Part shown: piece after piece, positions 1 through 8,050 of the stretch
Layout: each line of letters starts with the position of its first letter
Numbering within the stretch: the stretch's first letter is position 1
Source: Methylomarinum sp. Ch1-1
GTDB lineage: Bacteria; Pseudomonadota; Gammaproteobacteria; Methylococcales; Methylomonadaceae
NCBI RefSeq assembly: GCF_030717995.2
Contig: NZ_CP157743.1
Coordinates: forward strand, 992,001 to 1,056,000
Length of the DNA: 64,000 nt
Direction of reading: 5' to 3'
Position numbers and translations under genes: made by a program
The notes under the pieces: model-generated
Told to the model about the DNA's origin: nothing
Databases searched by the model: none
The model's input: the letters and a program-made list of their open reading frames with translations, nothing else

Positions 1-33
1 CGGATCATTACCGTTATTGATCCGTTGCGATAA
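1..33 (+). CDS. C-terminal tail of an unidentified gene (partial)
   Basis: The first 33 bases read as an open frame ending in TAA, with the last ten residues RIITVIDPLR. A strong intrinsic terminator follows about ten bases later, which supports a real gene end here. Ten residues are too few to name the protein. Confidence 0.4.
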   Translation, partial: RIITVIDPLR

Positions 34-42
34 TCGTTCGGT

Positions 43-70
43 AAAAAAGGAGCATAATGCTCCTTTTTTA
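43..70 (+). terminator. Intrinsic terminator after the partial upstream gene
   Basis: A compact palindrome (GGAGCAT / ATGCTCC) is preceded by an A-run and followed by TTTTTT. It can act in both directions, but its position suits termination of the gene ending at base 33. Confidence 0.8.
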
Positions 71-90
71 TTTTAAAAAACGCTAACTTC

Positions 91-256
91 CAGCAATTCT
101 CAGTTTGAGCATTTTTGCTGTGTTTAGGGCATGGGGTGTGTCCGTCGTGGAGCGCCGTATACCCAGCCCTGGGGGCTTGACGGCAGCATCCTTGCTGCCG
201 ACATCCTCGCCAAACACACCCCATGCCCTTTTTGAACGCCAAACTGGGAATTGCTG
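91..256 (+). mobile_element. MITE-like element, copy A, with 9-bp target duplication
   Basis: Ends are CAGCAATTCTCAGTTTGAG on the left and the complement of CAGCAATTCCCAGTTTG on the right. The interior is a large nested inverted repeat (GGCATGGGGTGTGT paired with ACACACCCCATGCC, and GCAGCAT paired with ATGCTGC-like sequence). The element is flanked exactly by the 9-mer GCTAACTTC at 82-90 and 257-265. It has no coding capacity. It lies between the upstream terminator and rsmE, about 24 bases before the rsmE start, so it may have displaced that gene's original promoter. Confidence 0.88.
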
Positions 257-279
257 GCTAACTTCACTAGACTTTTCTT

Positions 280-1014
280 ATGCGAGTTTCCAGAATATAT
301 GTGGCCGATGATCTCATCGTAGGCAAACGGCTTGAGCTGCAAGACGAGGCGGCGCATTATGTGCGCACGGTGCTGCGTTTGAAAAAAGGCCTGGATATTA
401 TCCTGTTCAACGGCCAAGGTGGCGAATACCTAGGTCGTTTCGAGGAGGTCAGCCGCAAAAAGGTCGTCGTCGATGTGCTGGAATTTAGCGACCGCAGCGT
501 CGAATCGTCATTGGAAATCGTTTTTGGCCTGGGAATTTCGCGCGGCGATCGCATGGATTGGGCGGTGCAGAAGGCTGTCGAATTGGGCGTCAACCACATG
601 ACGCCGCTGCTGACGGAGCGCTGTGTGATCAAGTTCAAGGATGAGGAGAAAAAGCGGCAGCGTCTGATACATTGGCGTAATATCGCTCAACATGCAGCCG
701 AGCAGTCAGGCAGAACGTTGTTGCCTCACATGTCTGTGGTCGACGAATTAAGCCTATGGGTCGAGGGGCAGCAGGGATTGAGGATATTTCTGGACCCTTA
801 TGCGAAGCAGTCTTTGTCAGACTTGCCCGCTGGAAACGGCAAGGTCACGTTACTGTCGGGACCTGAAGGCGGTTTTAGCGAACAGGAGCGCGATATTGCC
901 GTGCAGGCCGGTTTTATACCCGTGCGATTGGGGCAAAGAATTCTACGCACTGAAACCGCGGCATTGGCCGCTTTATCGGCCGTACAAACGCTGTGGGGAG
1001 ATTTTTCAGCATGA
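280..1014 (+). CDS. rsmE: 16S rRNA (uracil-1498-N3)-methyltransferase RsmE
   Basis: A SPOUT-class methyltransferase that methylates N3 of U1498 in 16S rRNA using S-adenosylmethionine. The 244-residue length is normal for the family. The N-terminal part is a PUA-like RNA-binding region beginning MRVSRIYV. The C-terminal knot carries the cofactor loop LLSGPEGGFSEQE (about residues 191-203) and the family signature RILRTETAALAAL (about 220-232). The ATG at 280 is the only start compatible with the family N-terminus. The stop codon overlaps the next start (ATGA), so the two genes are probably co-transcribed. MITE copy A lies just upstream. Confidence 0.95.
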   Translation: MRVSRIYVADDLIVGKRLELQDEAAHYVRTVLRLKKGLDIILFNGQGGEYLGRFEEVSRKKVVVDVLEFSDRSVESSLEIVFGLGISRGDRMDWAVQKAVELGVNHMTPLLTERCVIKFKDEEKKRQRLIHWRNIAQHAAEQSGRTLLPHMSVVDELSLWVEGQQGLRIFLDPYAKQSLSDLPAGNGKVTLLSGPEGGFSEQERDIAVQAGFIPVRLGQRILRTETAALAALSAVQTLWGDFSA

Positions 1015-1886
1015 GATTGCTAGCTTATGCATTGATGCCCTTGTTGGTATTGGTGACCCTGGCCTCCGTGTCGTGCCTGTTGGGTTATCTTATTCTGTTG
1101 GCGCTGGGCGATGTGGTCGAGTTGAGTAAGGTCATCAGCAAAGGCACACAGGTTTTATTGGTGTTGTCCATTGTTCCGCTGATGTCGTGGCTGAAAATGA
1201 CCTGGGCCGAATTAGGCTTTGCGAACAAAAGCCAATTCATCCGGCAAATGGGATTGGGCTTGTTGCTGGGTGTGGCGACGTTATTGCCGGTGTTATTGGT
1301 TTTATATGGCCTGGATATTCATGTTATCGATCAGGGCAAAGAATGGACGGTCGGCAAGGCGGCGACGAAAATCGTCGTGGCGTTGTTGTTGGCCCTGTTG
1401 ATTTCTTTTTTCGAAGAGCCGGTCTTTCGGGGCCTTCTACTGGCGAGCTTCCGGCGCAAAATGGCGGTCGGCATGGCGATATTTCTGAGTTCCTTCTATT
1501 ATGCCGCATTACACTTCCTGAAAACCAAAACGAAGGTTCCCTATCAGGATTTGTCGCCGGAAAGCGGCTTCCGCTTAATGACCGAGGCTTTCGGCAATTG
1601 GCTCAATCCGGAAATTTTTTCAGCATTACTGGCCTTACTGGTTGTCGGCGTATTTTTGGCCGTGGTTAGAACGGAGTTCGGCAACGGTTTAGGCATCTGT
1701 GTCGGTTGTCATGCCGCTTGGGTTTGGCAGATCAAGGTGAGCAAGGATTTTTTCGATACCGATAAGCAGGCGGAGTATTATTATCTGGTCAGCGGCTATG
1801 ACGGCGTGGTCGGGCCCTTGGTCACGGTCTGGCTGTCGCTGGCGATTGCGGCTTATTATCTGTGGAAAAAATACAAGATTCGTTAG
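1011..1886 (+). CDS. CPBP-family intramembrane metalloprotease
   Basis: A membrane protein of about 291 residues with several hydrophobic helices and the hallmark of the CPBP/Abi (CAAX protease-like) family. That hallmark is an EExxxR motif, EEPVFRG, at about residues 135-141, followed by a helix with the second metal-binding histidine (YYAALHF). The family includes prenyl-protein proteases and bacteriocin self-immunity proteins; the substrate here is unknown. The ATG at 1011 overlaps the rsmE stop by four bases and is preferred over an in-frame start at 993 inside rsmE. Translational coupling to rsmE is likely. Confidence 0.85.
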   Translation: MRLLAYALMPLLVLVTLASVSCLLGYLILLALGDVVELSKVISKGTQVLLVLSIVPLMSWLKMTWAELGFANKSQFIRQMGLGLLLGVATLLPVLLVLYGLDIHVIDQGKEWTVGKAATKIVVALLLALLISFFEEPVFRGLLLASFRRKMAVGMAIFLSSFYYAALHFLKTKTKVPYQDLSPESGFRLMTEAFGNWLNPEIFSALLALLVVGVFLAVVRTEFGNGLGICVGCHAAWVWQIKVSKDFFDTDKQAEYYYLVSGYDGVVGPLVTVWLSLAIAAYYLWKKYKIR

Positions 1887-2045
1887 CCGGACTGTGAAAG
1901 GGATATGCATCACGCTAAAAACCACCTCTCTGCAATTCGGCTGCGTAAGGGCCGGGGAGGCTTTCAGAATCCGTCCCGAACGTTAAAATTATTTTGGACA
2001 CGGTTGAATCGTGCAGGACGGGGTTACAAACCTCGTCCTGCTCAG

Positions 2046-2154
2046 AGTGATTTCCAATTAGGATGGTAAAGAGGGCTTTGGGGGTGAACGGCATTCCTCG
2101 ACAGGCGCTCCCCAGGTCTAAGCAGCGCTAAAACGCTCAAACTGGGAATTGCCG
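2046..2154 (-). mobile_element. MITE-like element, copy G (degraded)
   Basis: The right end reads CTCAAACTGGGAATTGCCG, the reverse of the family's left end. The left part (AAAGAGGGCTTTGGGGGTG) resembles the reversed right half of copy D. The ends are diverged and no matching 9-bp flanks are seen, so this is an older or decayed copy. It occupies most of the 287-base gap between the CPBP gene and yajQ; the rest of that gap shows nothing recognisable. Confidence 0.6.
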
Positions 2155-2173
2155 GCGTATGCCCCCGAATTGA

Positions 2174-2656
2174 TTAATCGCGGAAGTTGTTGAACTGTAA
2201 CGGTTGACCCAGCTCTTCCTCTTTTAGTATTTTCATGACCTGTTGCAGGTCATCCCTTTTTTTGCCGGTGACCCGCACTTTATCGCCCTGGATCGCCGCT
2301 TGCACCTTCAGTTTCTTGTCCTTGATCAATTTGACAATTTTTTTCGCGACTGGCGTTTCCAGCCCTTGTTTCAGGGTGATGGTTTGCTGTGCGGTCCTGC
2401 CGGTGGTTTGCGGATTGCCGCTTTCCATGCAACCTATGTCGATACCGCGTTTAGTCATTTTGGCGTAAAGCATCGGCAGCATCTGCTGTAATTGAAAAGC
2501 GGATTCCGCTTTCATGACGATACTGTCCTCTTGTTGTTCAAATTGTGCGTTCGAACCCTTGAAATCGAAACGGGTTGAAACCTCACGGTTGGCTTGGTCG
2601 ACGGCGTTGGTGACTTCGTGGCTGTCGAATTCGGAAACTATGTCAAATGATGGCAT
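2174..2656 (-). CDS. yajQ: YajQ family nucleotide-binding protein
   Basis: A 160-residue cytoplasmic protein with the full YajQ signature: N-terminus MPSFDIVSEFD, then STRFDFKG (a conserved substrate-like loop), and a C-terminus with VTGKKRDDLQQVM and PLQFNNFRD. YajQ proteins have two ferredoxin-like domains. They have been reported to bind nucleotides, including c-di-GMP in some species, and tRNA; the cellular role is not settled. It is transcribed alone, divergently from the lipoprotein gene at 2741. The start is set by the family N-terminus. Confidence 0.93.
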   Translation of the reverse strand: MPSFDIVSEFDSHEVTNAVDQANREVSTRFDFKGSNAQFEQQEDSIVMKAESAFQLQQMLPMLYAKMTKRGIDIGCMESGNPQTTGRTAQQTITLKQGLETPVAKKIVKLIKDKKLKVQAAIQGDKVRVTGKKRDDLQQVMKILKEEELGQPLQFNNFRD

Positions 2657-2740
2657 TTTTTGCGCTATTCGGTAAAAAAAAATATACTTACTATAATTTT
2701 GTTATAGTTTATTTTCAATGCATTTTTAGTGTCGATATCC

Positions 2741-3436
2741 ATGACTCTCTTCCCGAATAAACCGCTGTCCGTGACCATTGCCGCCTTGAGTCTGATCCTG
2801 CTTAACGCTTGTTCGTCGAGTGGCGATGTTAAAGGTCGTGATTTCGAAGTATCATCGGTGGTTAAAAATGATATCGATCTAGTCTCCGAGACTCATCAGC
2901 AGATCGTGTTGGCGTCTCTGAGGGAATTAGCCGTTAAGTTATATAAACGCAATCCGGCGGAATGGAAAAAGGAAGGACATCGGTCGTTGCAGGATGCCGT
3001 CGATGCCTTGGCGAGTGAGCCTTTTCCGTTGATAGAAGGCAAAACAAGCATCGATTGCATCCGTTTAGCCTTCGATGAAGTGTATCAAGGGGACAGGGTG
3101 AGGGCATTTGTCGTTGGTCTGGAAACGATGGTATTGAATTCATACGACGGACATCGCGAGTTTTATCTGCATAATATGCTGGAAGCGCAAAAGCTATATG
3201 ACAGTGCTCGCAATCTCGAGTTGGCGTCATGGTTATTGCGTAGCAAGCACAACAGCGAGGGAGAGCTGTTTTTATTGAGTTCTGGCGATGCCGAAGAAGT
3301 GAATCTGAGCTTTGAACGGCTATTCGGCAAGATGATCAATGCCCAGGATATGTTGGCGCAAATCATGGCGGACAGGACGCATAGACAGATCAAAAATGTA
3401 ATTCAGGCCTTGGCCACGGCATTTATTCCGATTTAG
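2741..3436 (+). CDS. Predicted lipoprotein of unknown function
   Basis: The N-terminus has a basic residue, a hydrophobic stretch and a lipobox LLNAC. The lipidated cysteine is residue 24 if the ATG at 2741 is the start; a GTG at 2729 adds four residues and is also possible. The mature part is mostly helical by composition, with no motif I recognise (for example SLQDAVDAL, FYLHNMLEAQKLYDSARNLELASWLL). It resembles small uncharacterised inner- or outer-membrane lipoproteins of gammaproteobacteria. The 3' end overlaps the convergent cca gene by 14 bases. No clear ribosome-binding site is seen for either start. Confidence 0.75.
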   Translation: MTLFPNKPLSVTIAALSLILLNACSSSGDVKGRDFEVSSVVKNDIDLVSETHQQIVLASLRELAVKLYKRNPAEWKKEGHRSLQDAVDALASEPFPLIEGKTSIDCIRLAFDEVYQGDRVRAFVVGLETMVLNSYDGHREFYLHNMLEAQKLYDSARNLELASWLLRSKHNSEGELFLLSSGDAEEVNLSFERLFGKMINAQDMLAQIMADRTHRQIKNVIQALATAFIPI

Positions 3437-4661
3437 CCGTCTGACGCGAAATATAGCGACTGACCGCCTTTATTCTCAGGCGTCTGATTGCTTCGCCGAT
3501 TTGCGGCCCTTGCAAACCGCTAGCCAGTATTTCCGAGGTGTCGACTGAGCAAGCCGCTTCAGCGGCGCCGATCAGAAAATCGGCCTGCGGATAAGGTTTC
3601 TGTTCAAAGCCCTTGCGTCCTCTCATGTCGGCTTCGCAGGCCAACAAAAAATCCACCAAGTTGTTGTGTGTCTTGAAGGCGCCCAAACGTTGTAGCATAT
3701 CGGTCAGTGTGCTGGCGCGCAATTCGCTGACGCGATGGCAATGGGTGTGATATTGCATCACCAGTTGGCATAAAACATTGAAATGTTTCGGCACTCTCAG
3801 ACGTTCGCAGAATTGAGCCAGCAGCGGCAGGCCTTTTTGTTCATGTCCGCGATGACTAGGCCAGTATTGCGGATTCGTCAGGCCCTTGCCGAGATCATGG
3901 AGCAGCGCGGCCAACCTGACTTCGGCTTTATCGGATAGCAGAGCGGCTTGTTCCAGCACCATCAGGCTGTGCACACCGGTGTCGATTTCCGGATGATATT
4001 GTTCCGGTTGCGGAACGCCGAACAGTTGTTCGATTTCAGGGAAGATCGATGCCAGCGCCCGGCAATCCTTCAATGTATAGAAAAACGCCGAGGGATTTTT
4101 TTCCAATAAGGCGCGGTGCAGTTCGGCCCAGACTCTTTCGGCGACCAAATGTTCGGTTTCGCCGGCATTGACCATTTGCTCCATCAAATCGCGGGTTTCC
4201 GCCGCCAATTTGAAACCAAGATGAGCATAACGGGCGGCAAAGCGTGCCACTCGCAGAATTCTGACCGGGTCCTCGTTGAATGCCGGCGAGATATGACGAA
4301 ATATGCGCTGTTCCAAATCCTTGCGGCCCTGGTAAGGATCGATGATATTCCCGCTATCGTCCATCGCCATCGCGTTAATGGTCAGGTCACGGCGAATTAA
4401 ATCCTGCTCCAGCGTCACCTCGGGAGAGGCGTGTACAATAAAGCCCTTATAGCCCGGAGCGGTTTTGCGTTCGGTGCGAGCCAGGGCGTATTCGTCATGG
4501 GTTTGTGGATGCAGAAATACCGGGAAATCCTTGCCGACAGGTTGGAAGCCCTTGGCGATCATCGATTCCGGAGTCTCGCCAATCACCAGCCAGTCTTTCT
4601 CTTTAACCGGCAGATTTAACAAAAAATCGCGAACTGCGCCTCCCACCAGATAAGTTTTCAT
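3423..4661 (-). CDS. cca: Multifunctional CCA protein (tRNA nucleotidyltransferase with HD domain)
   Basis: Adds or repairs the 3' CCA of tRNAs. The protein is 412 residues and closely follows the Escherichia coli enzyme: MKTYLVGGAVRD at the start, a metal-binding VKEKDW segment, FPVFLHPQTHDEYALARTERK, RRDLTINAMA, and NEDPVRILRVARFAARYAHLGF. A C-terminal HD phosphohydrolase domain has LLHDLGKGL. The frame stays open 22 codons upstream, but the internal ATG at 4661 gives the conserved N-terminus. The first metal-binding acid is Glu where the E. coli enzyme has Asp, a conservative change. The 3' end overlaps the convergent lipoprotein gene. Confidence 0.95.
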   Translation of the reverse strand: MKTYLVGGAVRDFLLNLPVKEKDWLVIGETPESMIAKGFQPVGKDFPVFLHPQTHDEYALARTERKTAPGYKGFIVHASPEVTLEQDLIRRDLTINAMAMDDSGNIIDPYQGRKDLEQRIFRHISPAFNEDPVRILRVARFAARYAHLGFKLAAETRDLMEQMVNAGETEHLVAERVWAELHRALLEKNPSAFFYTLKDCRALASIFPEIEQLFGVPQPEQYHPEIDTGVHSLMVLEQAALLSDKAEVRLAALLHDLGKGLTNPQYWPSHRGHEQKGLPLLAQFCERLRVPKHFNVLCQLVMQYHTHCHRVSELRASTLTDMLQRLGAFKTHNNLVDFLLACEADMRGRKGFEQKPYPQADFLIGAAEAACSVDTSEILASGLQGPQIGEAIRRLRIKAVSRYISRQTAKSE

Positions 4662-4833
4662 AAACAACGTTGCACTTGTTGAATCGATACAAAGGCATAG
4701 TATAAAGGACACGGCGGCATGCCTCATAATATCGATACATTGGATTGAAGCGTTTCTTCCGTCCTAAACGAGGCTAAAGTGCATTGATGCTGCGCTTCGA
4801 TAGTAAAAAAGCAAACAAAATATCGGGAAAAAG

Positions 4834-5622
4834 ATGACAGAAATATTTTTATTCAGTCTGCTGTTGGGCACGGTGTCTGGCCTCGTGGCGGGTTTGTTGG
4901 GCTTGGGCGGGGGGCTGGTCATCGTGCCGCTTTTGGCCTGGCTGTTCAGCGCCCACCAGTTTAATTCTGAGTTGATCATGATTATGGCGGTGGCGACGTC
5001 GTTGGCGACTATCGTACCGACCGCGATAGTGGCGGTCAGCTCGCATCATCGCAAGAGAGCCGTGGTTTGGCGCAGAGTGGCGAAGCTTACGCCCGGTATC
5101 ATCGTGGGGGCGGCAATCGGCGCCTTGTTTGCCGATTGGGTCAGTGACGGCATTTTACGAGTGATGTTTGTCGTATATTTGCTCTATGTCGCGGGCATGA
5201 TGGTTATGCAAGTCAGGCCGGTGTTCACACTGCATCTACGGCTGAGTTGGCTGGATTATTTGGCGGGCGGCGTGATTGGCATGATATCCAGCCTATTGGG
5301 CATAGGTGGCGGCACGATGACGGTGCCTTATTTGCTAGGCCAGCGCTTGGAAATGAAAAATGCGGTCGCCGTCTCTAGCGCCTGTGGCCTGCCCATTGCC
5401 GTTGCCGGAACGCTCAGTTATGCCTGGCTAGGCTGGGAGCATGCGGTCGTGCCGGATGGTAGTCTTGGTTATGTCTATCTGCCGGCGTTTTTCGGGATTG
5501 TCGCTTCCAGCGTGTTGACGGCCCCCTTAGGGGTCAAGTTGGCGCATCAGCTGCCTGCGCAAAGACTGAAACGCTATTTTGCCATCATTTTGTTCATTAT
5601 GGCGGTGAAGATGATGGTTTGA
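4834..5622 (+). CDS. TauE/SafE family sulfite/anion exporter
   Basis: A polytopic membrane protein of 262 residues. It has the duplicated glycine-rich signature of the TauE/SafE family: GLVAGLLGLGGGLVIVPLL near residues 15-33, and GVIGMISSLLGIGGGTMTVPYLL near residues 147-169 in the second repeat. Family members export sulfite, sulfoacetate or related organic anions. Nothing nearby indicates the substrate. It is transcribed alone, and a heptameric tandem repeat separates it from the convergent OmpA-like gene. Confidence 0.85.
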   Translation: MTEIFLFSLLLGTVSGLVAGLLGLGGGLVIVPLLAWLFSAHQFNSELIMIMAVATSLATIVPTAIVAVSSHHRKRAVVWRRVAKLTPGIIVGAAIGALFADWVSDGILRVMFVVYLLYVAGMMVMQVRPVFTLHLRLSWLDYLAGGVIGMISSLLGIGGGTMTVPYLLGQRLEMKNAVAVSSACGLPIAVAGTLSYAWLGWEHAVVPDGSLGYVYLPAFFGIVASSVLTAPLGVKLAHQLPAQRLKRYFAIILFIMAVKMMV

Positions 5623-5626
5623 TTTT

Positions 5627-5702
5627 AAGACGAAAGATGAAAGACGAAAGACGAAAGACGAAAGACGAAAGACGAAAGACGAAAGATGAAAGACGAAAGA
5701 CG
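5627..5702. repeat. Heptanucleotide tandem repeat (AAAGACG, about 11 units)
   Basis: About eleven consecutive 7-base units of AAAGACG, two of them AAAGATG, begin just after the TauE-family stop codon. A single complementary stretch (CATTTCGTCTTTCG) at 5710-5723 allows a hairpin with the last units. Because 7 is not a multiple of 3, an open frame running through the repeat (KDERRKT repeats) is judged an artefact. Confidence 0.9.
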
Positions 5703-5738
5703 AGTATTGCATTTCGTCTTTCGCCGTCGATGCCCGAC

Positions 5739-6377
5739 TTATTTCGGACGAATGCTGATTTCTACGCGGCGGTTTTGGGAGCGGCCTGCTTCGCTGTCAT
5801 TCGACGCGACCGGGTAGCGTTCGCCGAAACCACGCGCCTGTATCCGGCCATGATGTACGCCGGAGCGTACCAGGTAGCTGGCGACGCTGTTGGCGCGGCG
5901 CTCGGAGAGTTCCTGATTGTACATGTCGCTGCCGGTCGAGTCGGTATAGCCGGAGATATTGATGGTGGTCTCATCGAATTCCTTCAAAACGATGGCGACA
6001 GAATCTAACACCGGATAAAAGCCGGGGCTGACATTGGAGGAGTCGGTGGCAAAGGTAACATTGCCCGGCATGATCAGTTTAAGATTATCGCCTTGGCGTT
6101 GAACCCGAACGCCGGTTCCTTCCAGGCGCGCTCTCAGCTTCGCCTCCTGGCGGTCCATGTAATAACCGATGCCGCTGCCGAGCGCAGCGCCGGCCGCCGC
6201 CCCGATCAAGGCGCCTTCGGTGTCGCCGCCGATCAGCGCGCCGCTGGCCGCGCCGACTGCGGCGCCGGCGCCGGCGCCCCAGCCGGTATTGGCGACTTTC
6301 TGTTCGCCGGTGTAAGGATCGATCGCGCAACCCGCTAGTAAAGTTGATCCCAACAGGATGCCTGCAATTTTTTTCAT
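5739..6377 (-). CDS. OmpA-family outer-membrane lipoprotein with glycine zipper (YiaD-like)
   Basis: A 212-residue envelope protein. A lipoprotein signal ends in LLAGC (cysteine 17). It is followed by a glycine-zipper segment (GAGAGAAVGAASGALIGG... GAAAGAALGSGIGYYMD, about residues 34-75) and a C-terminal OmpA peptidoglycan-binding domain. The domain shows TINISGYTDSTGSDMYNQELSERRA and the closing NRRVEISI. This layout matches YiaD-type proteins that link the outer membrane to peptidoglycan. It is transcribed alone; the region upstream (6378-6590) leads into the 6S RNA gene on the same strand. Confidence 0.88.
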   Translation of the reverse strand: MKKIAGILLGSTLLAGCAIDPYTGEQKVANTGWGAGAGAAVGAASGALIGGDTEGALIGAAAGAALGSGIGYYMDRQEAKLRARLEGTGVRVQRQGDNLKLIMPGNVTFATDSSNVSPGFYPVLDSVAIVLKEFDETTINISGYTDSTGSDMYNQELSERRANSVASYLVRSGVHHGRIQARGFGERYPVASNDSEAGRSQNRRVEISIRPK

Positions 6378-6590
6378 GATAAATCTCCAGTCATTGAAAA
6401 TAGTAAAATCATAGCCAAGTTTAGCTTAATAATCGATGAATATGTGCGGCGCGTGGTGAATTTCGTTTATACCTTAGTAATAAGGAAGAAGCCGGGAGGC
6501 CGAGTAGAAATCAGGCGTCCATGGTAAATTTTAAAAGGGGGAAATATAGTGGAACCGATTCGGCAAGGATGCCGATAACAAATTGAAGAA

Positions 6591-6772
6591 GTATCTCCCG
6601 CCTGCGCCGTCTCGTACTTTCGTCCTTGAACCAGAGGTTCAAGTGGAAACTCAGCCAGTAAATCAGGCTTCCCGTCGTAAACAGGCATGCTCACCATTAC
6701 TAGGCATCTGTTTCCGGGGTAATAGCAGGTTCAGGAAACACCCAGCACTGCTCGAACGCTGCAGGAGATACC
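6591..6772 (-). ncRNA. ssrS: 6S RNA
   Basis: The minus strand contains the hallmark 6S core. GGTGAGCATGC is followed by a GAAGCCTGA segment, then the hairpin CTTGAACC...GGTTCAAGG. The two ends pair (GGTATCTCCTGC with GCGGGAGATAC), giving a closed molecule of about 182 nucleotides, close to the 184 of Escherichia coli. A TATAGT -10 element lies about 8-10 bases before the 5' end. The position directly downstream of zapA matches the conserved gammaproteobacterial location. 6S RNA binds the sigma-70 RNA polymerase holoenzyme in stationary phase. The usual downstream ygfA gene is absent. Confidence 0.92.
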
Positions 6773-6792
6773 GTGACTATATTTTAAACGAT

Positions 6793-7092
6793 TTAAGGAA
6801 TTTCTAAAACGTTTTCTATCTTATGTCGTAGTTTGAGCAGTTTTTCGCCGAGGCTTTTGCTCGGGTTTTGGGACATGTTTTGTAGTTGGCGTAGTTCATG
6901 GGCTAGGTTTAATGCCGCCATCACCGCGATGCGGTCGGGGCTGTTGACCTTGCCGGTATCACGAATCGCGCGCATTTTTTTATCGAGATCCTGGGCCGAA
7001 CGGATCAATGTGTCTTTTTCCTCCTCTTCGCAGGCAATCTTATATTCTTTGCCTAGAATGGTGATCGATACCGGTTGCGGTCGTTTATTCAT
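6793..7092 (-). CDS. zapA: Cell division protein ZapA
   Basis: A 99-residue cytoplasmic protein that bundles FtsZ protofilaments at the division ring. The N-terminal globular domain contains VSITILGKEYKIAC and the conserved IAVMAALNLAHEL. A C-terminal coiled coil follows (LRQLQNMSQNPSKSLGEKLLKLRHKIENVL). It overlaps the upstream TIGR02449 gene by four bases (ATGA) and is followed by 6S RNA on the same strand. Confidence 0.92.
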   Translation of the reverse strand: MNKRPQPVSITILGKEYKIACEEEEKDTLIRSAQDLDKKMRAIRDTGKVNSPDRIAVMAALNLAHELRQLQNMSQNPSKSLGEKLLKLRHKIENVLEIP

Positions 7093-7316
7093 GAACCGTG
7101 CTCCATCGATTTAAGACGGGTAATCATCGCCTCAACGCGGGTGCGGGCTAAGGTCGTTTTTTCTAAAAGCTTGGCTTTTTCTTTCACTAATGCCTCTTGC
7201 TTGACCTTTAACGAGCTGTTTTCGTTTTTCAGTAAATTATATTGCGCGATCAGCGCATCCAGTTTTTCTTCCAGATCTGTTAATTCTGTTGATGGGTCGT
7301 GCTCTGCGTTGGACAT
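7089..7316 (-). CDS. TIGR02449-family small coiled-coil protein
   Basis: A 75-residue protein, almost entirely a predicted coiled coil (LEEKLDALIAQYNLLKNENSSLKVKQEALVKEKAKLLEK), typical of the small family found directly upstream of zapA in many gammaproteobacteria. It resembles ZapB in size and character and may act at the division ring with ZapA, but that is inferred from context. Its stop overlaps the zapA start by four bases. It is divergent from ygfB. Confidence 0.8.
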   Translation of the reverse strand: MSNAEHDPSTELTDLEEKLDALIAQYNLLKNENSSLKVKQEALVKEKAKLLEKTTLARTRVEAMITRLKSMEHGS

Positions 7317-7504
7317 GGAAATTGTTTTTGGCTAGGTTTAGAAAAGCAATGCCGTTGAGATAATTGTTGAGCATTTTTCAGCTTTTTATGCCGATTTGAT
7401 ACTTTTTTATTAATTATAGCAACATAAAAATCATATTGACTGTCGATCAATGTTAGCATAAGCAGTATTTTTTTTTTAGCGGTGGTGAACAATATTTTGT
7501 GCTT

Positions 7505-8035
7505 ATGGCTTATCAGGTATTAAATTCAATTTTTGTACGGCACGATGCGGATCAAGGTGCGGCTGAAGCTCATGGGATTGCGGTTGGGATGTTGTGTATC
7601 GACATTCGAGCCAAGGCAGTCAATTGGATGGGCGAGCTGTTTCAGAAAGACGTTTCGTTGACTGAGGAAGAAAAAAACATATTGGAATCGATATTCGAGC
7701 AAACCCGCAGACTACTGGATGGAGACGACGAACAATTTGCCTTCGATTTGCTGTTGCCGGGCGACGATGAAGCCTTGCCTGAACGGGTGGAAGCGCTGCG
7801 TTGCTGGTGCCAAGGTTTTTTATTCGGTATCGGTTATGCTAAAGCAACTTCGGTTTGGCCGGGCGAATGCGGTGAAATCATGCGCGATATCGTTGAGTTC
7901 ACCAAGATGGATTCCGATGCCGGCGGCGAGGAAGACGAAAATGATTTTGTGGAAATTCATGAATATTTACGCTCCGCGGTATTGTTGATCAGAGACCAAA
8001 TGGCGACAGACTCCGATGAACAAACTCGACACTAA
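7505..8035 (+). CDS. ygfB: YgfB / UPF0149 family protein
   Basis: A protein of about 176 residues of the YecA/YgfB (UPF0149) family. It is all-helical and acidic, with AAEAHGIAVGMLC near the N-terminus and the family core LRCWCQGFLFGIGYA followed by EIMRDIVEFTKMD. The biochemical role is not well defined. It heads the conserved ygfB-pepP-ubiH-ubiI cluster. ATG at 7505 is preferred; an in-frame GTG at 7499 is an alternative. The pepP start lies 15 bases after its stop. Confidence 0.88.
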   Translation: MAYQVLNSIFVRHDADQGAAEAHGIAVGMLCIDIRAKAVNWMGELFQKDVSLTEEEKNILESIFEQTRRLLDGDDEQFAFDLLLPGDDEALPERVEALRCWCQGFLFGIGYAKATSVWPGECGEIMRDIVEFTKMDSDAGGEEDENDFVEIHEYLRSAVLLIRDQMATDSDEQTRH

Positions 8036-8050
8036 CAGGGATGCCTTGAT

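Noticed and set aside
124-417. Minus-strand frame with GVCLARMSAARMLPSS, also found at 17559-17834
   Set aside because: The shared peptide comes from MITE copies A and B, not from a conserved protein; it also overlaps rsmE.
3423-4661. Glu for Asp in the Cca metal-binding motif as a possible inactive enzyme
   Set aside because: The change is conservative and the rest of the active site and HD domain are intact.
5619-6008. Open frame with KDERRKT repeats
   Set aside because: It is the AAAGACG heptamer read in one frame and then runs antisense through the OmpA-like gene.
6467-6697. 76-residue minus-strand frame downstream of zapA
   Set aside because: It lies across the 6S RNA gene, whose core and closing stem are clear.
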